From contig NZ_JAOWPS010000002.1 of the NCBI RefSeq assembly GCF_025753795.1, positions 1,186,501-1,250,500 on the forward strand: a stretch of 64,000 nt of DNA. Reading direction: 5' to 3'. The translations under genes and the position numbers were made by a program. The notes under the pieces were generated by a model that was not told where the DNA came from, searched no databases, and saw only the letters and a program-made list of their open reading frames with translations. Every line of letters begins with the position of its first letter. Position 1 is the first letter of the stretch. This stretch comes from Mesorhizobium sp. YC-39 (lineage in GTDB: Bacteria; Pseudomonadota; Alphaproteobacteria; Rhizobiales; Rhizobiaceae). Shown here piece by piece: positions 35,999 through 46,547 of this stretch.

Positions 35999-38182
35999 TC
36001 ACAAAAAGCTCTGCGGGTCGATATCGACCTGCACCCGGACCGAACCGCGCTGTTTCGGCCCCTCGGCCAGCATGGCGCGGATGAAGCCTTGCATGTCGGC
36101 GCGCCGCTCGCCCTGGATCAGCAGCCGGAAGCGATGGCGGCCACCGAGTAGTGACAGCGGTGCTTCTGCCGGTCCCAGCACGAACAGGTCGTTGGCCTCG
36201 GGCGCGGCGCGGCGCAGGCCGCGTGCATGGCCCTCGGCTTCCGCGCGCGTCACCGCGCTGACGATGACGCCGGCCAGCCGGCCGAAGGGGGGCAATGCCG
36301 CCCGCTCGCGCTCGGCGATCTCGCGCTCGTAGAAAGCTTCGGCATCGCCGGAGACGATTGCCCGCATCACCGGGTGATCGGGTTGGAAGGTCTGCAGCAG
36401 GCCCAGGCTCTTCTTGCCGGTGCGGCCGGCGCGGCCGGTCACCTGGCTGAGCAGCTGGAACGTGCGCTCGGCGGCGCGCGGGTCGCCATTGGCCAGGCCG
36501 AGATCGGCATCGACCACCCCGACCAGCGTCATGTCGGGGAAATTATGGCCCTTGGCGACAAGCTGCGTGCCGATGACGATGTCGGCCTCGCCCTTGGCGA
36601 TGGCTTCGAGTTCGAGCCTCAGCCGTCGCACGCCGCCCATCAGGTCGGATGACAGCACGATGGTGCGGGCGTCGGGAAAATGCGTCACCACCTCCTCGGC
36701 GATGCGCTCGACACCCGGCCCGCACGCCACCAGATGATCGAGCGTGCCGCATTCCGGACAGGCTTCCGGGCGTTTCTCATTGTGCCCGCAATGGTGGCAG
36801 ACGAGCTGGCCGCGAAAGCGGTGCTCGACCAGCCAGGCCGAGCACACCGGGCAGCCGAAGCGGTGGCCGCAGACCCGGCACAGCGTCAGCGGCGCATAGC
36901 CACGCCGGTTGAGGAACAGCAGCGACTGCTCCTTTCTCTCCAGCGTCTGTTGCATATGGCCAAGCAGCAGCGGCGACAGGAAGCCGCCGCGCGCCGGCGG
37001 CGCGCGCCGCATGTCGATCGTCTTCAGGTCAGGGAGAGCCGCCTCGGCGAAACGCGCCGAAAGTACCGCCCTGCTATAGCGGCCCTGTTGCGCATTGACC
37101 CGGCTTTCGACCGACGGCGTCGCCGAGGCGAGCACGACCGGGAAGCCGCCAATATGGCCGCGTACCACCGCCATGTCGCGGGCATTGTAAAAGACGCGGT
37201 CCTCCTGCTTGTAGGCAGGGTCGTGCTCCTCGTCGACGACGATCAGCCCAAGCTCCTTGAACGGCAGGAACAGCGCCGAACGCGCGCCGGCAACGACGCG
37301 CACGCTACCTTCTGCCACTTGCCGCCAGACACGCTCGCGCATCCTTGGCGGCAGGTCCGAATGCCATTCCGCCGGCTTGGCCCCGAACCGCTCCTGGAAG
37401 CGCTCGAGAAAGGCATGCGTCAGCGCGATCTCCGGCAAAAGGATCAGCACCTGCTTGCCCTGGCCGAGCGCGGCGGCCACTGCCTCGAAATATACCTCCG
37501 TCTTGCCGGATCCGGTCACGCCATCGAGCAGGGTGACGCCGAATGCGCCGGCCGCGACATTGGAGCGCAGCATGGCGGCCGCATCGCCCTGGTCCGGCAT
37601 CAGCGAAGGCCGAGCAAAGTCCTGATCGGGTGCTGCCACCACCGGCCGTGGCGGGATCATGACGGTCTCGAACACGCCTTGCGCCTTCAGCCCGTCGATC
37701 ACGGTTGATGACACGCCAGCCGCGTGCGCCAGCCCGGACCGCGTCCAGGCGAGCCCACCTTCGGCCGTCTCCAGAACACGCATCCGTGCGTCCGTCATCC
37801 GATCGGGTTTGGCAAGGGTGCGTTGCAGCCCTTCGATCCACGGTTCCGGATCGAAAGCCTCCGGCGCCCTGAGCAGCATGCGCGCCACCATGCCCGGCGC
37901 AGACAGCGTATATTGTGCGATCCAGTCGACGAAACGGCGCATTGCGCGGTCGATCGGCGGACAGTCGAAGACCTGCTCGATCGGGCGCAATTTCTTCGCA
38001 TCGACCTTTTCCACGGCGCCGTCCCAGACGATGCCGGCCACCTGGCGCGGACCGAGCGGTACGCGTACGATCGAGCCCGGCACCACGCGCATGCCGGCGG
38101 GCACGGCATAGGTATAGGGCCGTTCGGCCGGCATCGGCACCAGCACCGGTGCGGCTGCGACAAAGGGCGAATCTTCGATCAT
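35999..38182 (-). CDS. priA: Primosomal replication protein N' (PriA helicase)
   Basis: A 727-residue PriA. The N-terminal DNA-binding part includes R-P-Y-T-Y-A-V-P; Walker [10 protein letters not shown] is at residues 221-229; motif II reads [11 protein letters not shown]; a zinc cluster of eight Cys follows ([13 protein letters not shown] and C-H-H-C, C-P-E-C). PriA restarts replication at stalled forks. Its stop lies 28 bases before the racemase start. It is divergent from the transaldolase gene. Confidence 0.97.
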   Translation of the reverse strand: MIEDSPFVAAAPVLVPMPAERPYTYAVPAGMRVVPGSIVRVPLGPRQVAGIVWDGAVEKVDAKKLRPIEQVFDCPPIDRAMRRFVDWIAQYTLSAPGMVARMLLRAPEAFDPEPWIEGLQRTLAKPDRMTDARMRVLETAEGGLAWTRSGLAHAAGVSSTVIDGLKAQGVFETVMIPPRPVVAAPDQDFARPSLMPDQGDAAAMLRSNVAAGAFGVTLLDGVTGSGKTEVYFEAVAAALGQGKQVLILLPEIALTHAFLERFQERFGAKPAEWHSDLPPRMRERVWRQVAEGSVRVVAGARSALFLPFKELGLIVVDEEHDPAYKQEDRVFYNARDMAVVRGHIGGFPVVLASATPSVESRVNAQQGRYSRAVLSARFAEAALPDLKTIDMRRAPPARGGFLSPLLLGHMQQTLERKEQSLLFLNRRGYAPLTLCRVCGHRFGCPVCSAWLVEHRFRGQLVCHHCGHNEKRPEACPECGTLDHLVACGPGVERIAEEVVTHFPDARTIVLSSDLMGGVRRLRLELEAIAKGEADIVIGTQLVAKGHNFPDMTLVGVVDADLGLANGDPRAAERTFQLLSQVTGRAGRTGKKSLGLLQTFQPDHPVMRAIVSGDAEAFYEREIAERERAALPPFGRLAGVIVSAVTRAEAEGHARGLRRAAPEANDLFVLGPAEAPLSLLGGRHRFRLLIQGERRADMQGFIRAMLAEGPKQRGSVRVQVDIDPQSFL

Positions 38183-38271
38183 CAGGCGTGACCTTGCCCC
38201 GACTTTGGTCTAGAGCAAAGGCCGACCCCAAATGTGCATGGCATGCACGTGAAAATCTTCAGGAGACCGCC

Positions 38272-38928
38272 ATGAAATTTTTTGTCGACACAGCCGACGT
38301 CAAGGATATCCGCGAGCTGAACGATCTGGGGCTGCTTGACGGTGTCACCACCAACCCTTCGCTGATCCTGAAATCCGGAGGCAAGATCGCCGACGTCACC
38401 AGGCAGATCTGCGATATCGTCAAGGGCCCGGTCTCGGCTGAAGTCACCGCCACCGAATATCAGGAAATGATGCAGCAGGCCAAGGTTCTTGCCAAGATCG
38501 CCGACAATATATGCATCAAGGTGCCGCTGACGCTGGACGGGCTGAAGGCCTGCAGGACGATCCGCACCGAGATGAACCGGATGGTCAACGTCACGTTGTG
38601 CTTCTCGGCCAACCAGGCGCTGCTTGCGGCCAAGGCCGGCGCCTCCTTCATCTCGCCCTTCGTCGGCCGCATCGACGATATCGGCATCGACGGCATGGAA
38701 CTAATCCAGGAGATCCGCCAGATCTACGACAATTACGATTTCCAGACCGAGATCCTCGTGGCTTCGGTGCGCACCGTGAACCATGTCAAGCAGGCTGCTC
38801 TGATCGGCGCCGATGTCGCGACCGTGCCGCCGGCGACGCTGAAGGCCTTGGTCAAGCACCCGCTGACCGACAAGGGCCTGGAGCAGTTCCTGGCCGACTG
38901 GGCCAAGACCGGCCAGACGATCGGCTGA
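38272..38928 (+). CDS. fsa: Transaldolase (TalC/FSA family)
   Basis: A 218-residue small transaldolase-like aldolase: M-K-F-F-V-D-T-A-D at the start, G-V-T-T-N-P-S-L-I near residues 24-32, and the Schiff-base Lys in N-I-C-I-K-V-P-L-T near residue 85. Family members act as transaldolase or fructose-6-phosphate aldolase, and the two cannot be told apart by eye. ATG 38272 follows AGGAG; the frame upstream is a priA shadow. A clear terminator follows. Confidence 0.94.
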   Translation: MKFFVDTADVKDIRELNDLGLLDGVTTNPSLILKSGGKIADVTRQICDIVKGPVSAEVTATEYQEMMQQAKVLAKIADNICIKVPLTLDGLKACRTIRTEMNRMVNVTLCFSANQALLAAKAGASFISPFVGRIDDIGIDGMELIQEIRQIYDNYDFQTEILVASVRTVNHVKQAALIGADVATVPPATLKALVKHPLTDKGLEQFLADWAKTGQTIG

Positions 38929-38953
38929 GATCGAGACACTGTTTTTTCGTAAG

Positions 38954-38977
38954 AAGGCCGGGCAACCGGCCTTTTTA
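38954..38977 (+). terminator. Rho-independent terminator after transaldolase gene
   Basis: AAGGCCGG (38954-38961) and CCGGCCTT (38966-38973) form a stem with a GCAA loop, followed by TTT and T. It may also serve the convergent lptE gene ending at 39012. Confidence 0.9.
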
Positions 38978-39011
38978 TGTGCCGGGAATGACCGGACCTT
39001 CTCCGTCCTGT

Positions 39012-39602
39012 TTAACCCGCCGCCGCGGTCTTGCCGTGCTTGACCAGATCCTGGGCGATCGACAGCCGCAGCAGATCGGCCAGCTCGCGCGCTGCGCGAT
39101 TCTCGGCATCGATCTGCGCCCTGTAGGAGGCGAACTCCTGGCGCGGCCTGTCGAAGGACGACGCGATCGAGCGCCTGCCGGTGGCGATCCTCGTTCCGGT
39201 CTTGGCGTCGGTCAGCACATAGTTCGCGGTCAGCGTCACCGTGCCTGCCGTCGGTTCGTCCTCGTCGGTCTGGATCTGTACGATGGCCGCGGATTCGACG
39301 AGTTCGGTGACGCCGAGATCGAGCGAATAGACTGGCGAAGCCGGCTCGCCCCCACCCTGGCCGAGCGCGAAGATCAGATTGTTGCGGACCTGCTGGGCGT
39401 AGCGTGTGTTGACCGGCTTGACCGAGATCGACGCCAGTTCGACGGCGGCGCCGACTTGCGAGCCGGCGGTGAGCGGCGCGCTCGAATAGAGCGGGCGCAC
39501 CGTGCACGCCGAAAGCAGCGCAGCCGAGACGACCAGGCCGCAAAGTGCCCCACGGCGCAGCAAACGCGTCACATCTGTCTTTTCCGGATCAGGCAACGAC
39601 AT
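39012..39602 (-). CDS. lptE: LPS-assembly lipoprotein LptE-like
   Basis: A 196-residue protein with a lipoprotein signal: [11 protein letters not shown], with Cys33 as the lipidated residue. The mature start C-T-V-R-P-L-Y matches the LptE family, which plugs LptD to insert lipopolysaccharide into the outer membrane. It overlaps the end of leuS by 14 bases, the usual alphaproteobacterial pair. The next expected gene of that set, holA, is not here: a convergent transaldolase gene follows. Confidence 0.9.
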   Translation of the reverse strand: MSLPDPEKTDVTRLLRRGALCGLVVSAALLSACTVRPLYSSAPLTAGSQVGAAVELASISVKPVNTRYAQQVRNNLIFALGQGGGEPASPVYSLDLGVTELVESAAIVQIQTDEDEPTAGTVTLTANYVLTDAKTGTRIATGRRSIASSFDRPRQEFASYRAQIDAENRAARELADLLRLSIAQDLVKHGKTAAAG

Positions 39603-42279
39603 TGACGATCCTCTGCGGCACGATGATCACCTTGCGCGGTGCCTTACCTTCGAGCGCTTTCTGCACGAAGTCGAGAGCCAAAACCGCTTTTTCGACCGCA
39701 CCTTGGTCCGCGTCGCGGGCAATTGTCAAATCGCCGCGTTTCTTGCCGTTGACCTGGACCGGCAGCACGATCTCGCTGTCGACGACGAGCGCCGGGTCAT
39801 AGACCGGCCACGGCCGTTCGGCGACAAATCCTGTCCCGCCCAAGGTCGACCAGCATTCGTCAGCCAGATGCGGCATCATGGGCGCGATCATGATGACCAG
39901 CATTTCCAGCGCCTGACGCAATGCCGGAGCGTTTTCCGGGTTCAGACTTCCGCCACCCAAAACATTGGACCCGCTGGGCTCACTTTTGCCAGCCGTGAAG
40001 GCGCCGGCGGGCGCAAGCGTCTGGATAGCATTGACCAATTCATAGAGCCGCGCGATGCCTTTGTTGAAAGCGATCCTCTCGATATCCTCCGCTACCTGCT
40101 TGGCGGCACGATGCGCCATACGCGACAGTTCAAGCGCAGGACCGGAAACGCCTTGTGCAGGTGATACCCCTGCCAGCGCGGGCGCTGCCTCCGACACCTG
40201 ACGCCAGACGCGCTGCACGAAGCGGTGTGCGCCCTCGACGCCAGCTTCCGTCCAGATCACGTCGCGGTCGGGCGGCGAGTCGGACAGTACGAACCAGCGA
40301 GCGGTATCAGCACCGTAGTTTGCCAGGATATCATCGGGATCGACGACATTCTTCTTCGACTTCGACATTTTCTCGATCGCGCCGATCTCTACCGGCGTAC
40401 CGTCGCTGATCAAAGCCGCCTTTCGCTCCCCATCGATCATGTCAACCCTGACCTCCGCCGGAGTGACATACTGGCCGTTGGCGCCGCTGCCGATACGGTA
40501 GGTCTCGTGCACAACCATGCCTTGGGTAAACAGGCCATCGAACGGCTCTTCGACCACATTGAGATGGCCGGTCGCCTTCATGGCGCGGGTGAAGAAGCGC
40601 GAATAGAGCAGGTGCAGGATCGCATGCTCGACACCGCCGATGTATTGGTTGACCGGCAGCCAGCCGTTCTTGCCATCGACCACGGCCATCGTTGTCGGCG
40701 CAGCCTCGTTCCACGGGTCTGTGAAGCGCGCGAAATACCAAGATGAATCAACAAACGTGTCCATCGTATCGGTATCGCGTCGTGCGGGCTTGCCACATTG
40801 CGGACAGTCGACATGCTTCCACGTCGGATGATTGTCTAGCGGATTGCCTGGCTTGTCGAAGGACAGGTGATCCGGCAACTCGACCGGCAAATTCTCGGCG
40901 CGCACGGGCACGGCGCCGCAATCGTCGCAATAGATCACCGGGATTGGCGCGCCCCAGCAACGTTGGCGCGAGACCAGCCAATCGCGCAGCCGGAACTGCA
41001 CCTTGCGCTCAGCCTGCGGCCGATTGCCAATAGCGATGCCTGACAGCCTGGTCGCGACCTCATCGAATGCGGCCTGTGGCGTCATACCATCAAGGAAGCG
41101 CGAATTGATCATCACGCCGTCGTCGGTATAGGCCTCCTCAGTGATCTGGAAGGTCCTGGCGTCGGCGCCTTGCGGCATCACTACCGGAATGACCGGCAGC
41201 CCGTATTTATTGGCGAAGTCGAGATCGCGCTGATCGCCAGACGGACAGCCGAAGATGGCACCCGTGCCATAGTCCATCAGCACGAAATTCGCGACATAAA
41301 CCGGCAGCGTCCAGCTCTCGTCAAACGGATGAACGACTCGGATGCCAGTATCAAATCCCTTCTTCTCGGCGGTCTCGATCTCGGCAGTCGCCGTACCGCC
41401 GCGCTTGATATCCTTGATGAAGGCGGCCAGCTCGGCATTGTCTTCCGCAGCCCTTTTCGTCAGCGGATGGTCTGCCGCAATTGCCATGAACGAGGCGCCG
41501 AAAATAGTGTCGGGCCGGGTCGTGTAGACCTCAAGCTCGCGCTCGCCAGCGGGCGCCGTAGCGGCAGCCAGCGGCCAGCGTATCAGCAGGCCTTCCGAGC
41601 GGCCGATCCAGTTGGCCTGCATCAACTTGACCTTGTCCGGCCAGCGCTCCAGCGTCGACAGGCTGTCCAGCAATTCCTGCGCCATCGAGGTAATCTTGAA
41701 GAACCATTGCGTCAGGTCGCGCTGCTCAACCAGTGCCCCGGATCGCCAGCCGCGCCCGTCGATGACCTGTTCGTTGGCGAGCACCGTCATATCGACCGGA
41801 TCCCAGTTGACCTTCGCCGATTTGCGCTCGGCCAGCCCGGCCTTCCAGAAATCCAGGAACATCTTCTGCTGGTGCTTGTAGTAGCTCGCATCGCAGGTGG
41901 CAAACTCGCGGGCCCAGTCCCAAGACAGACCCATCGACTTCAACTGGCCCTTCATCGTTTTGATATTGGCGTAGGTCCAGTCGCGTGGATTGACATTGTT
42001 GTCGCGCGCCGCGTTTTCGGCCGGCAGGCCGAACGCATCCCAGCCGATCGGGTGCAGCACGTTGAAACCCTTGGCCCGCTTGTAGCGCGCCACCACGTCG
42101 CCCATCGTATAGTTGCGCACGTGGCCGATATGGATGCGCCCCGACGGATAGGGGAACATCTCCAGCATGTAGTATTTCGGGCGCGGGTCGTCGTTGTGCG
42201 CTTCAAACAGCTTCTTTTCAGCCCAGGCTTTCTGCCATTTGGGCTCTGACGCGCGCGGATTGTATCGTTCGGTTGCCAT
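39589..42279 (-). CDS. leuS: Leucyl-tRNA synthetase
   Basis: An 896-residue class I synthetase. H-I-G-H lies in [13 protein letters not shown] near residues 43-55, and K-M-S-K-S in [10 protein letters not shown] near 645-655; the editing domain is between, with T-T-R-P-D-T near 254. The Met at 42279 fits the family start M-A-T-E-R-Y-N-P; fourteen more codons are open upstream. lptE follows with a 14-base overlap. Confidence 0.97.
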   Translation of the reverse strand: MATERYNPRASEPKWQKAWAEKKLFEAHNDDPRPKYYMLEMFPYPSGRIHIGHVRNYTMGDVVARYKRAKGFNVLHPIGWDAFGLPAENAARDNNVNPRDWTYANIKTMKGQLKSMGLSWDWAREFATCDASYYKHQQKMFLDFWKAGLAERKSAKVNWDPVDMTVLANEQVIDGRGWRSGALVEQRDLTQWFFKITSMAQELLDSLSTLERWPDKVKLMQANWIGRSEGLLIRWPLAAATAPAGERELEVYTTRPDTIFGASFMAIAADHPLTKRAAEDNAELAAFIKDIKRGGTATAEIETAEKKGFDTGIRVVHPFDESWTLPVYVANFVLMDYGTGAIFGCPSGDQRDLDFANKYGLPVIPVVMPQGADARTFQITEEAYTDDGVMINSRFLDGMTPQAAFDEVATRLSGIAIGNRPQAERKVQFRLRDWLVSRQRCWGAPIPVIYCDDCGAVPVRAENLPVELPDHLSFDKPGNPLDNHPTWKHVDCPQCGKPARRDTDTMDTFVDSSWYFARFTDPWNEAAPTTMAVVDGKNGWLPVNQYIGGVEHAILHLLYSRFFTRAMKATGHLNVVEEPFDGLFTQGMVVHETYRIGSGANGQYVTPAEVRVDMIDGERKAALISDGTPVEIGAIEKMSKSKKNVVDPDDILANYGADTARWFVLSDSPPDRDVIWTEAGVEGAHRFVQRVWRQVSEAAPALAGVSPAQGVSGPALELSRMAHRAAKQVAEDIERIAFNKGIARLYELVNAIQTLAPAGAFTAGKSEPSGSNVLGGGSLNPENAPALRQALEMLVIMIAPMMPHLADECWSTLGGTGFVAERPWPVYDPALVVDSEIVLPVQVNGKKRGDLTIARDADQGAVEKAVLALDFVQKALEGKAPRKVIIVPQRIVNVVA

Positions 42280-42426
42280 CGGATGTTTTTCACTTAAAAG
42301 CAGGCACGAGCCGCCGGACAATGGCCGGCGGCCAGGAAAATGTCGTCGCGGTGTTCACCATGGATTGCCGGACCCGTCAACTGCGGCGAGCCGGCCGGCA
42401 ACGATAAAGACAGGCAGGATATAGGC

Positions 42427-43089
42427 ATGGCGAGCTCCGTCGAACAGCTTTTCACGGTCAAGGCGAAGATCGCCGCCGCCGAGCAGGAAGCCGGACGTGA
42501 CGCCGGCGCCGTCACGCTGGTCGCGGTGTCGAAAACCTTTGACGCCGCCGACATCCGTCCGGTCATCGAAGCCGGCCAGCGCGTCTTCGGCGAGAACCGC
42601 GTCCAGGAAGCGCAGGCCAAGTGGCCGGCGCTGAAGGCGGCCTTCCCCGATATCGAGCTGCATCTGATTGGCCCGCTGCAATCGAACAAGGCCAAGGAAG
42701 CGATCGCGCTGTTCGACGTCATCGAGACGGTCGATCGCGAGAAGATCGCGGCGGAATTGTCCAAGGAGATGGAGAAGCAGGGCCGGTCGCCAAAACTCTA
42801 CGTCCAGGTTAACACCGGCTCGGAGCCGCAAAAGGCCGGCATCGAGCCGCGCAACGCCGTCGCCTTCGTCGCCCGCTGCCGCGCGGTGCATGGCCTCACC
42901 ATCGAAGGGCTGATGTGCATTCCCCCGGCCGACGAAAACCCCGGCCCGCATTTCGCGCTGCTGGAAAAGCTCGCGCAGGAAGCCGGGCTCGAAAAGCTCT
43001 CGATGGGCATGTCGGGCGACTACGAGACAGCGATCGCCTTCGGCGCCACCAGCGTCAGGGTTGGCTCGGCGATCTTCGGCACCAGATAA
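42427..43089 (+). CDS. yggS: Pyridoxal-phosphate homeostasis protein (YggS family)
   Basis: A 220-residue PLP-binding barrel protein. The Schiff-base Lys is in L-V-A-V-S-K-T-F near residue 36, followed by F-G-E-N-R-V-Q-E-A near 54-62, H-L-I-G-P-L-Q-S-N-K near 79-88 and S-M-G-M-S-G-D-Y-E-T-A-I near 192-203. Members buffer PLP and have no clear enzyme activity. ATG 42427 is used; longer upstream reading is not family-like. It is divergent from leuS. Confidence 0.93.
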   Translation: MASSVEQLFTVKAKIAAAEQEAGRDAGAVTLVAVSKTFDAADIRPVIEAGQRVFGENRVQEAQAKWPALKAAFPDIELHLIGPLQSNKAKEAIALFDVIETVDREKIAAELSKEMEKQGRSPKLYVQVNTGSEPQKAGIEPRNAVAFVARCRAVHGLTIEGLMCIPPADENPGPHFALLEKLAQEAGLEKLSMGMSGDYETAIAFGATSVRVGSAIFGTR

Positions 43090-43199
43090 GACAGTCGGGC
43101 CTTGGGCCAATCCGGAAGGCTCATTGCGCCACCACTGGAAACGAAACGTACCGTTCCTATTTGGTAGAGCGTCATCACCAAATCCTCTGGAGCCGCATC

Positions 43200-44249
43200 A
43201 TGCGCTACAATCAACTCGGAAATACGGGGATGTTCGTCTCCGAACTGTGCCTCGGCACCATGACCTTCGGCGCCGCCGGCGAAAATGCCCAATGGGGCCT
43301 CATCGCCAGCCTCGACCAGAAAGGCGTCAACGAGATCGTCTCCCGCTCGCTCGCCGCCGGTGTCAACTTCTTCGATACGGCGGACGTGTATTCGTTTGGT
43401 CAGTCCGAGCGCCTGCTCGGCCAGTCGCTCAGGGATCTCGGCGTTGTCAGGTCGAACGTGGTCATCGCCACCAAGGTGCACGGCGCCATGGGCGACGGGC
43501 CGAACCAGCGCGGCTCCTCGCGCGGCCACATCATGGATTCGGTCGACGCCAGCCTCGAGCGCCTGCAGCTCGACCATATCGATCTCTACCAGCTGCACGG
43601 CACCGATACAGTGACGCCGATTGACGAGACGCTGCGGGCGCTCGACGATCTCGTTGCCAGCGGCAAGGTCCGCTATGTCGGCGTTTCGAATTGGCAGGCC
43701 TGGCGCATCGCCAAGGCGCTGGGCATCGCTGAGCGCAAGGGCTTTGCCCGCTTTGAGACGGTGCAATCCTACTACTCGATCGCCGGTCGCGATCTTGAGC
43801 GCGAGATCGTGCCGCTGCTCAATGAGGAAAAGCTCGGGCTGATGGTGTGGTCGCCGATGGCGGGTGGCCTGCTCTCCGGCAAATACGGCCCCGGCGCGCC
43901 TGGCAATGGCGAGGGCCGCCGCGCCTCCTTCAACTTCCCGCCCGTCAACGAGGACCGCGCCTGGGCGGCGGTTGCCGTCATGCGCGACATCGCCAAAAAG
44001 CACGGCGTCAGCGTCGCCACGGTTGCGCTCGGCTATGTCTTGGCCAAGCCGTTCGTGATGAGCGTCATCATCGGCGCCAGCCGCATGGAGCAGCTCGAAC
44101 AGAACCTCGCAGCCACCGAACTGAAGCTCGATGCCGACGATCTGGCCAGGCTCGATGAGGTCAGCGCGCTGCCCGCTGAATATCCCGGCTGGATGCTGGA
44201 ACGGCAGACGGTGGGCCGCCGGCCGGCGCCATTCACAGCGAAGAAGTAG
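43200..44249 (+). CDS. Aldo/keto reductase (first of two)
   Basis: A 349-residue AKR with the catalytic tetrad D59, Y64, K92 and H133 and the C-terminal I-I-G-A-S-R-M-E-Q-L-E-Q-N NADPH-binding stretch. It reduces aldehydes or ketones with NADPH; the substrate is unknown. ATG 43200 follows GGAG. It stands 110 bases after the YggS gene and ends at a terminator shared with the convergent LysR gene. A second AKR at 46548 is similar in size and layout but clearly diverged. Confidence 0.92.
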   Translation: MRYNQLGNTGMFVSELCLGTMTFGAAGENAQWGLIASLDQKGVNEIVSRSLAAGVNFFDTADVYSFGQSERLLGQSLRDLGVVRSNVVIATKVHGAMGDGPNQRGSSRGHIMDSVDASLERLQLDHIDLYQLHGTDTVTPIDETLRALDDLVASGKVRYVGVSNWQAWRIAKALGIAERKGFARFETVQSYYSIAGRDLEREIVPLLNEEKLGLMVWSPMAGGLLSGKYGPGAPGNGEGRRASFNFPPVNEDRAWAAVAVMRDIAKKHGVSVATVALGYVLAKPFVMSVIIGASRMEQLEQNLAATELKLDADDLARLDEVSALPAEYPGWMLERQTVGRRPAPFTAKK

Positions 44250-44267
44250 CGACATCCTCGCCTTGAC

Positions 44268-44293
44268 AATCGGGAGCCGGCGGCTCCCGATTT
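44268..44293. terminator. Bidirectional terminator between AKR and LysR genes
   Basis: AATCGGGAGCC (44268-44278) pairs perfectly with GGCTCCCGATT (44282-44292) around a 3-base loop, then T. It lies between convergent genes. Confidence 0.85.
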
Positions 44294-44298
44294 CGACC

Positions 44299-45207
44299 TC
44301 AGCCCAGCCGCACGACCTCAGCAAGGAAGTCGAGAAAAGCTCGCACCCTGGCCGGCAGGTGCTTGCCTTGACCGACATAGACCGCGTGCGTCGGCTCCTC
44401 ATCGCCGGGGTTGAACTCTTCCAGCAGCGGCACCAACCGGCCGGCGGCGATATCGGGCTCGACATGCCAGCGCGCCAGCCGCGCAATGCCCGCTCCTGCC
44501 AACGTCGTCAGCCGCATCGCTTCTCCGTCGCTGACCGTCGTATTTCCCGCAATCGGGACGATGGTTGGCGCGCCTTTCGCGTCCACGAATGGCAGGCCGT
44601 CGATATGTCGTACGAAGCCGAAAGCAAGCAGATTGTAACGGATGAGATCGGCGGGCGTTTGCGGTTTGCCACGCTCTTCAAGGTAGGCGGGTGCCGCGAC
44701 GACCACCATTCGGCTCTGACCGAGCTTGCGCGCCACCAGCCGTGACTCGCGCAGCGGCCCGGCGCGGATGGCGACATCGGCGCGCTCCTCCATCAGGTCG
44801 ATGACGCTGTCGGTCAGCACCGCCTCGACCGAAATCTCCGGATAGCGTTCCAAGAAACGCGGCAGTAGCGGCATCAGCCGGTGCTGGCCGAACGGCACAT
44901 AGCTGTTGACCCTCAGCCGTCCGCGCGGTGCCGCGCCCGCCGCCGCTTCGCGTTCGGCCGCATCCAGGTCGGCGAGGATGCGCACGCCGCTGTCGTGAAA
45001 AGCGATACCCTCCGGGGTGAGCTGCAACCGGCGTGTCGAACGGCTGACGAGGCGTGCGCCGAGCCGCGCCTCCAGCCGTGCGATCAGCTTGCTCACCGCC
45101 GATGGCGTCATCCGCAGCGCCCGCGCTGCCGCTGAAAAGCTGCCGGCCTCGACGACACGAACGAACACTTCGATCTCGCCGGAACGATTGATGTCTGGTC
45201 TCGCCAT
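44299..45207 (-). CDS. LysR-family transcriptional regulator
   Basis: A 302-residue LysR regulator with an intact N-terminal winged helix: F-V-R-V-V-E-A-G-S-F-S-A-A-A-R-A-L-R-M-T-P-S-A-V-S-K-type sequence near residues 15-40. The C-terminal effector domain resembles the CrgA-like group. ATG 45207 fits the family; the frame is open further upstream over the promoter. It is divergent from an MFS gene and an aldo/keto reductase gene, which it probably controls from the 120-base gap. Confidence 0.93.
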   Translation of the reverse strand: MARPDINRSGEIEVFVRVVEAGSFSAAARALRMTPSAVSKLIARLEARLGARLVSRSTRRLQLTPEGIAFHDSGVRILADLDAAEREAAAGAAPRGRLRVNSYVPFGQHRLMPLLPRFLERYPEISVEAVLTDSVIDLMEERADVAIRAGPLRESRLVARKLGQSRMVVVAAPAYLEERGKPQTPADLIRYNLLAFGFVRHIDGLPFVDAKGAPTIVPIAGNTTVSDGEAMRLTTLAGAGIARLARWHVEPDIAAGRLVPLLEEFNPGDEEPTHAVYVGQGKHLPARVRAFLDFLAEVVRLG

Positions 45208-45328
45208 TCGTGAATCTATTTCACAGAAAATATGCCTTGGGCAAGTCTGGTTCACAGACGGCAGCGACACGATCTTCTGGATCGGGACGCGGGGACAAGC
45301 GTCTTCCGCAACCGACAGGACGATCGCC

Positions 45329-46507
45329 ATGCCTCTTGCTCTCTACGCCCTCGCCGCCGGCGCCTTCGGCATTGGCGTCACCGAATTCGTCATCATGGGC
45401 CTGCTGCTCGATGTCAGCAAAGATCTCGGTGTGTCGATCTCGGCTGCCGGCCAGTTGATTTCGGGCTATGCGCTGGGTGTTGTCGTCGGCGCGCCGCTTT
45501 TGACGATCGCCACCGGAAGCTGGCCACGCAAGACGGTGCTTTTGGCGCTGATGGCGATCTTCACGCTGGGCAATCTGGCCTGCGCACTCGCGCCTGACTA
45601 CTGGACGCTGATGGGCGCCCGCGTCATCACCGCCTTTGCCCATGGCACCTTCTTCGGCGTCGGCTCGGTCGTCGCGACCGGGCTGGTTGCGCCCAACAAG
45701 AAGGCCTCGGCGATCGCGCTGATGTTCACCGGCCTGACCATCGCCAACATCCTCGGCGTTCCCTTCGGAACCTGGCTTGGCCAGGCCTTCGGCTGGAGAG
45801 CGACCTTCTGGGCGGTAACCGCGGTTGGACTGGCGGCCTTCGCAATCATCCTGCTGCTGGTACCACGCAGCCAGGTCGCTCCCGAGAAAAGCAACCTGCG
45901 CGCCGATCTCGCCGTGCTTGCCCGCGCGCCTGTCCTGCTTGGCTTCGCCACCACCGTGCTCGGCTATGCCGGCGTGTTCGCCGTCTTCACCTACATCGCG
46001 CCTCTGTTGACCGAGATCGGCGGCTTTCCGGAAGCTGCCGTATCGCCGATCCTGCTCGTCTTCGGCGGCGGCCTCATCGCCGGCAATCTGCTGGGCGGCA
46101 AGTTCGCCGACCGCTGGCTGGTGCCGTCCGTTCTCGGCAGCCTCGTCGTGCTGGCGCTGGTGCTCGGCACGATGACCTTCGCCCTGCACAGCCAGACGAT
46201 GGCCGTCATCTATGTTGGCCTGCTTGGCGCCGCCGCCTTCGCCACAGTGGCGCCGCTGCAGATGTGGGTGCTGGAAAAGGCCGAAGGCGCCGGCCAGAGC
46301 CTCGCCTCGTCCTTCAACATCGCCGCCTTCAATCTCGGCAATGCCGCCGGAGCCTGGCTTGGCGGCGTGGTCATCGCCCATGGCCCCGGCCTCGGCGCCG
46401 TCTCTTGGGTCGCCGCGCTACTGCCGCTCTCAGCACTGGCCGTGGCGGCACTGGCGCTGCGTCTCGATCGCCAAACGCTTGGTGAACCGGCAACCGCCCG
46501 CTCGTAG
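45329..46507 (+). CDS. MFS exporter (AraJ/NepI-like, DHA1 type)
   Basis: A 392-residue, 12-helix major facilitator: A-A-G-A-F-G-I-G-V-T-E-F-V-I-M-G-L at helix one, G-A-R-V-I-T-A-F-A-H-G-T-F-F-G-V-G in helix four, typical of the AraJ/YdeA-like exporters. The transported compound is unknown. AGGA precedes ATG 45329. It forms a likely two-gene operon with the aldo/keto reductase 40 bases downstream, divergent from the LysR gene. Confidence 0.92.
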   Translation: MPLALYALAAGAFGIGVTEFVIMGLLLDVSKDLGVSISAAGQLISGYALGVVVGAPLLTIATGSWPRKTVLLALMAIFTLGNLACALAPDYWTLMGARVITAFAHGTFFGVGSVVATGLVAPNKKASAIALMFTGLTIANILGVPFGTWLGQAFGWRATFWAVTAVGLAAFAIILLLVPRSQVAPEKSNLRADLAVLARAPVLLGFATTVLGYAGVFAVFTYIAPLLTEIGGFPEAAVSPILLVFGGGLIAGNLLGGKFADRWLVPSVLGSLVVLALVLGTMTFALHSQTMAVIYVGLLGAAAFATVAPLQMWVLEKAEGAGQSLASSFNIAAFNLGNAAGAWLGGVVIAHGPGLGAVSWVAALLPLSALAVAALALRLDRQTLGEPATARS

Positions 46508-46547
46508 CAACCCCGACGAATCCCATTAGACATCACAGGAGAAAACG

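Noticed and set aside
43020..44486. 488-codon minus-strand open frame
   Set aside because: Antisense to an aldo/keto reductase gene, and it runs through the terminator at 44268-44293.
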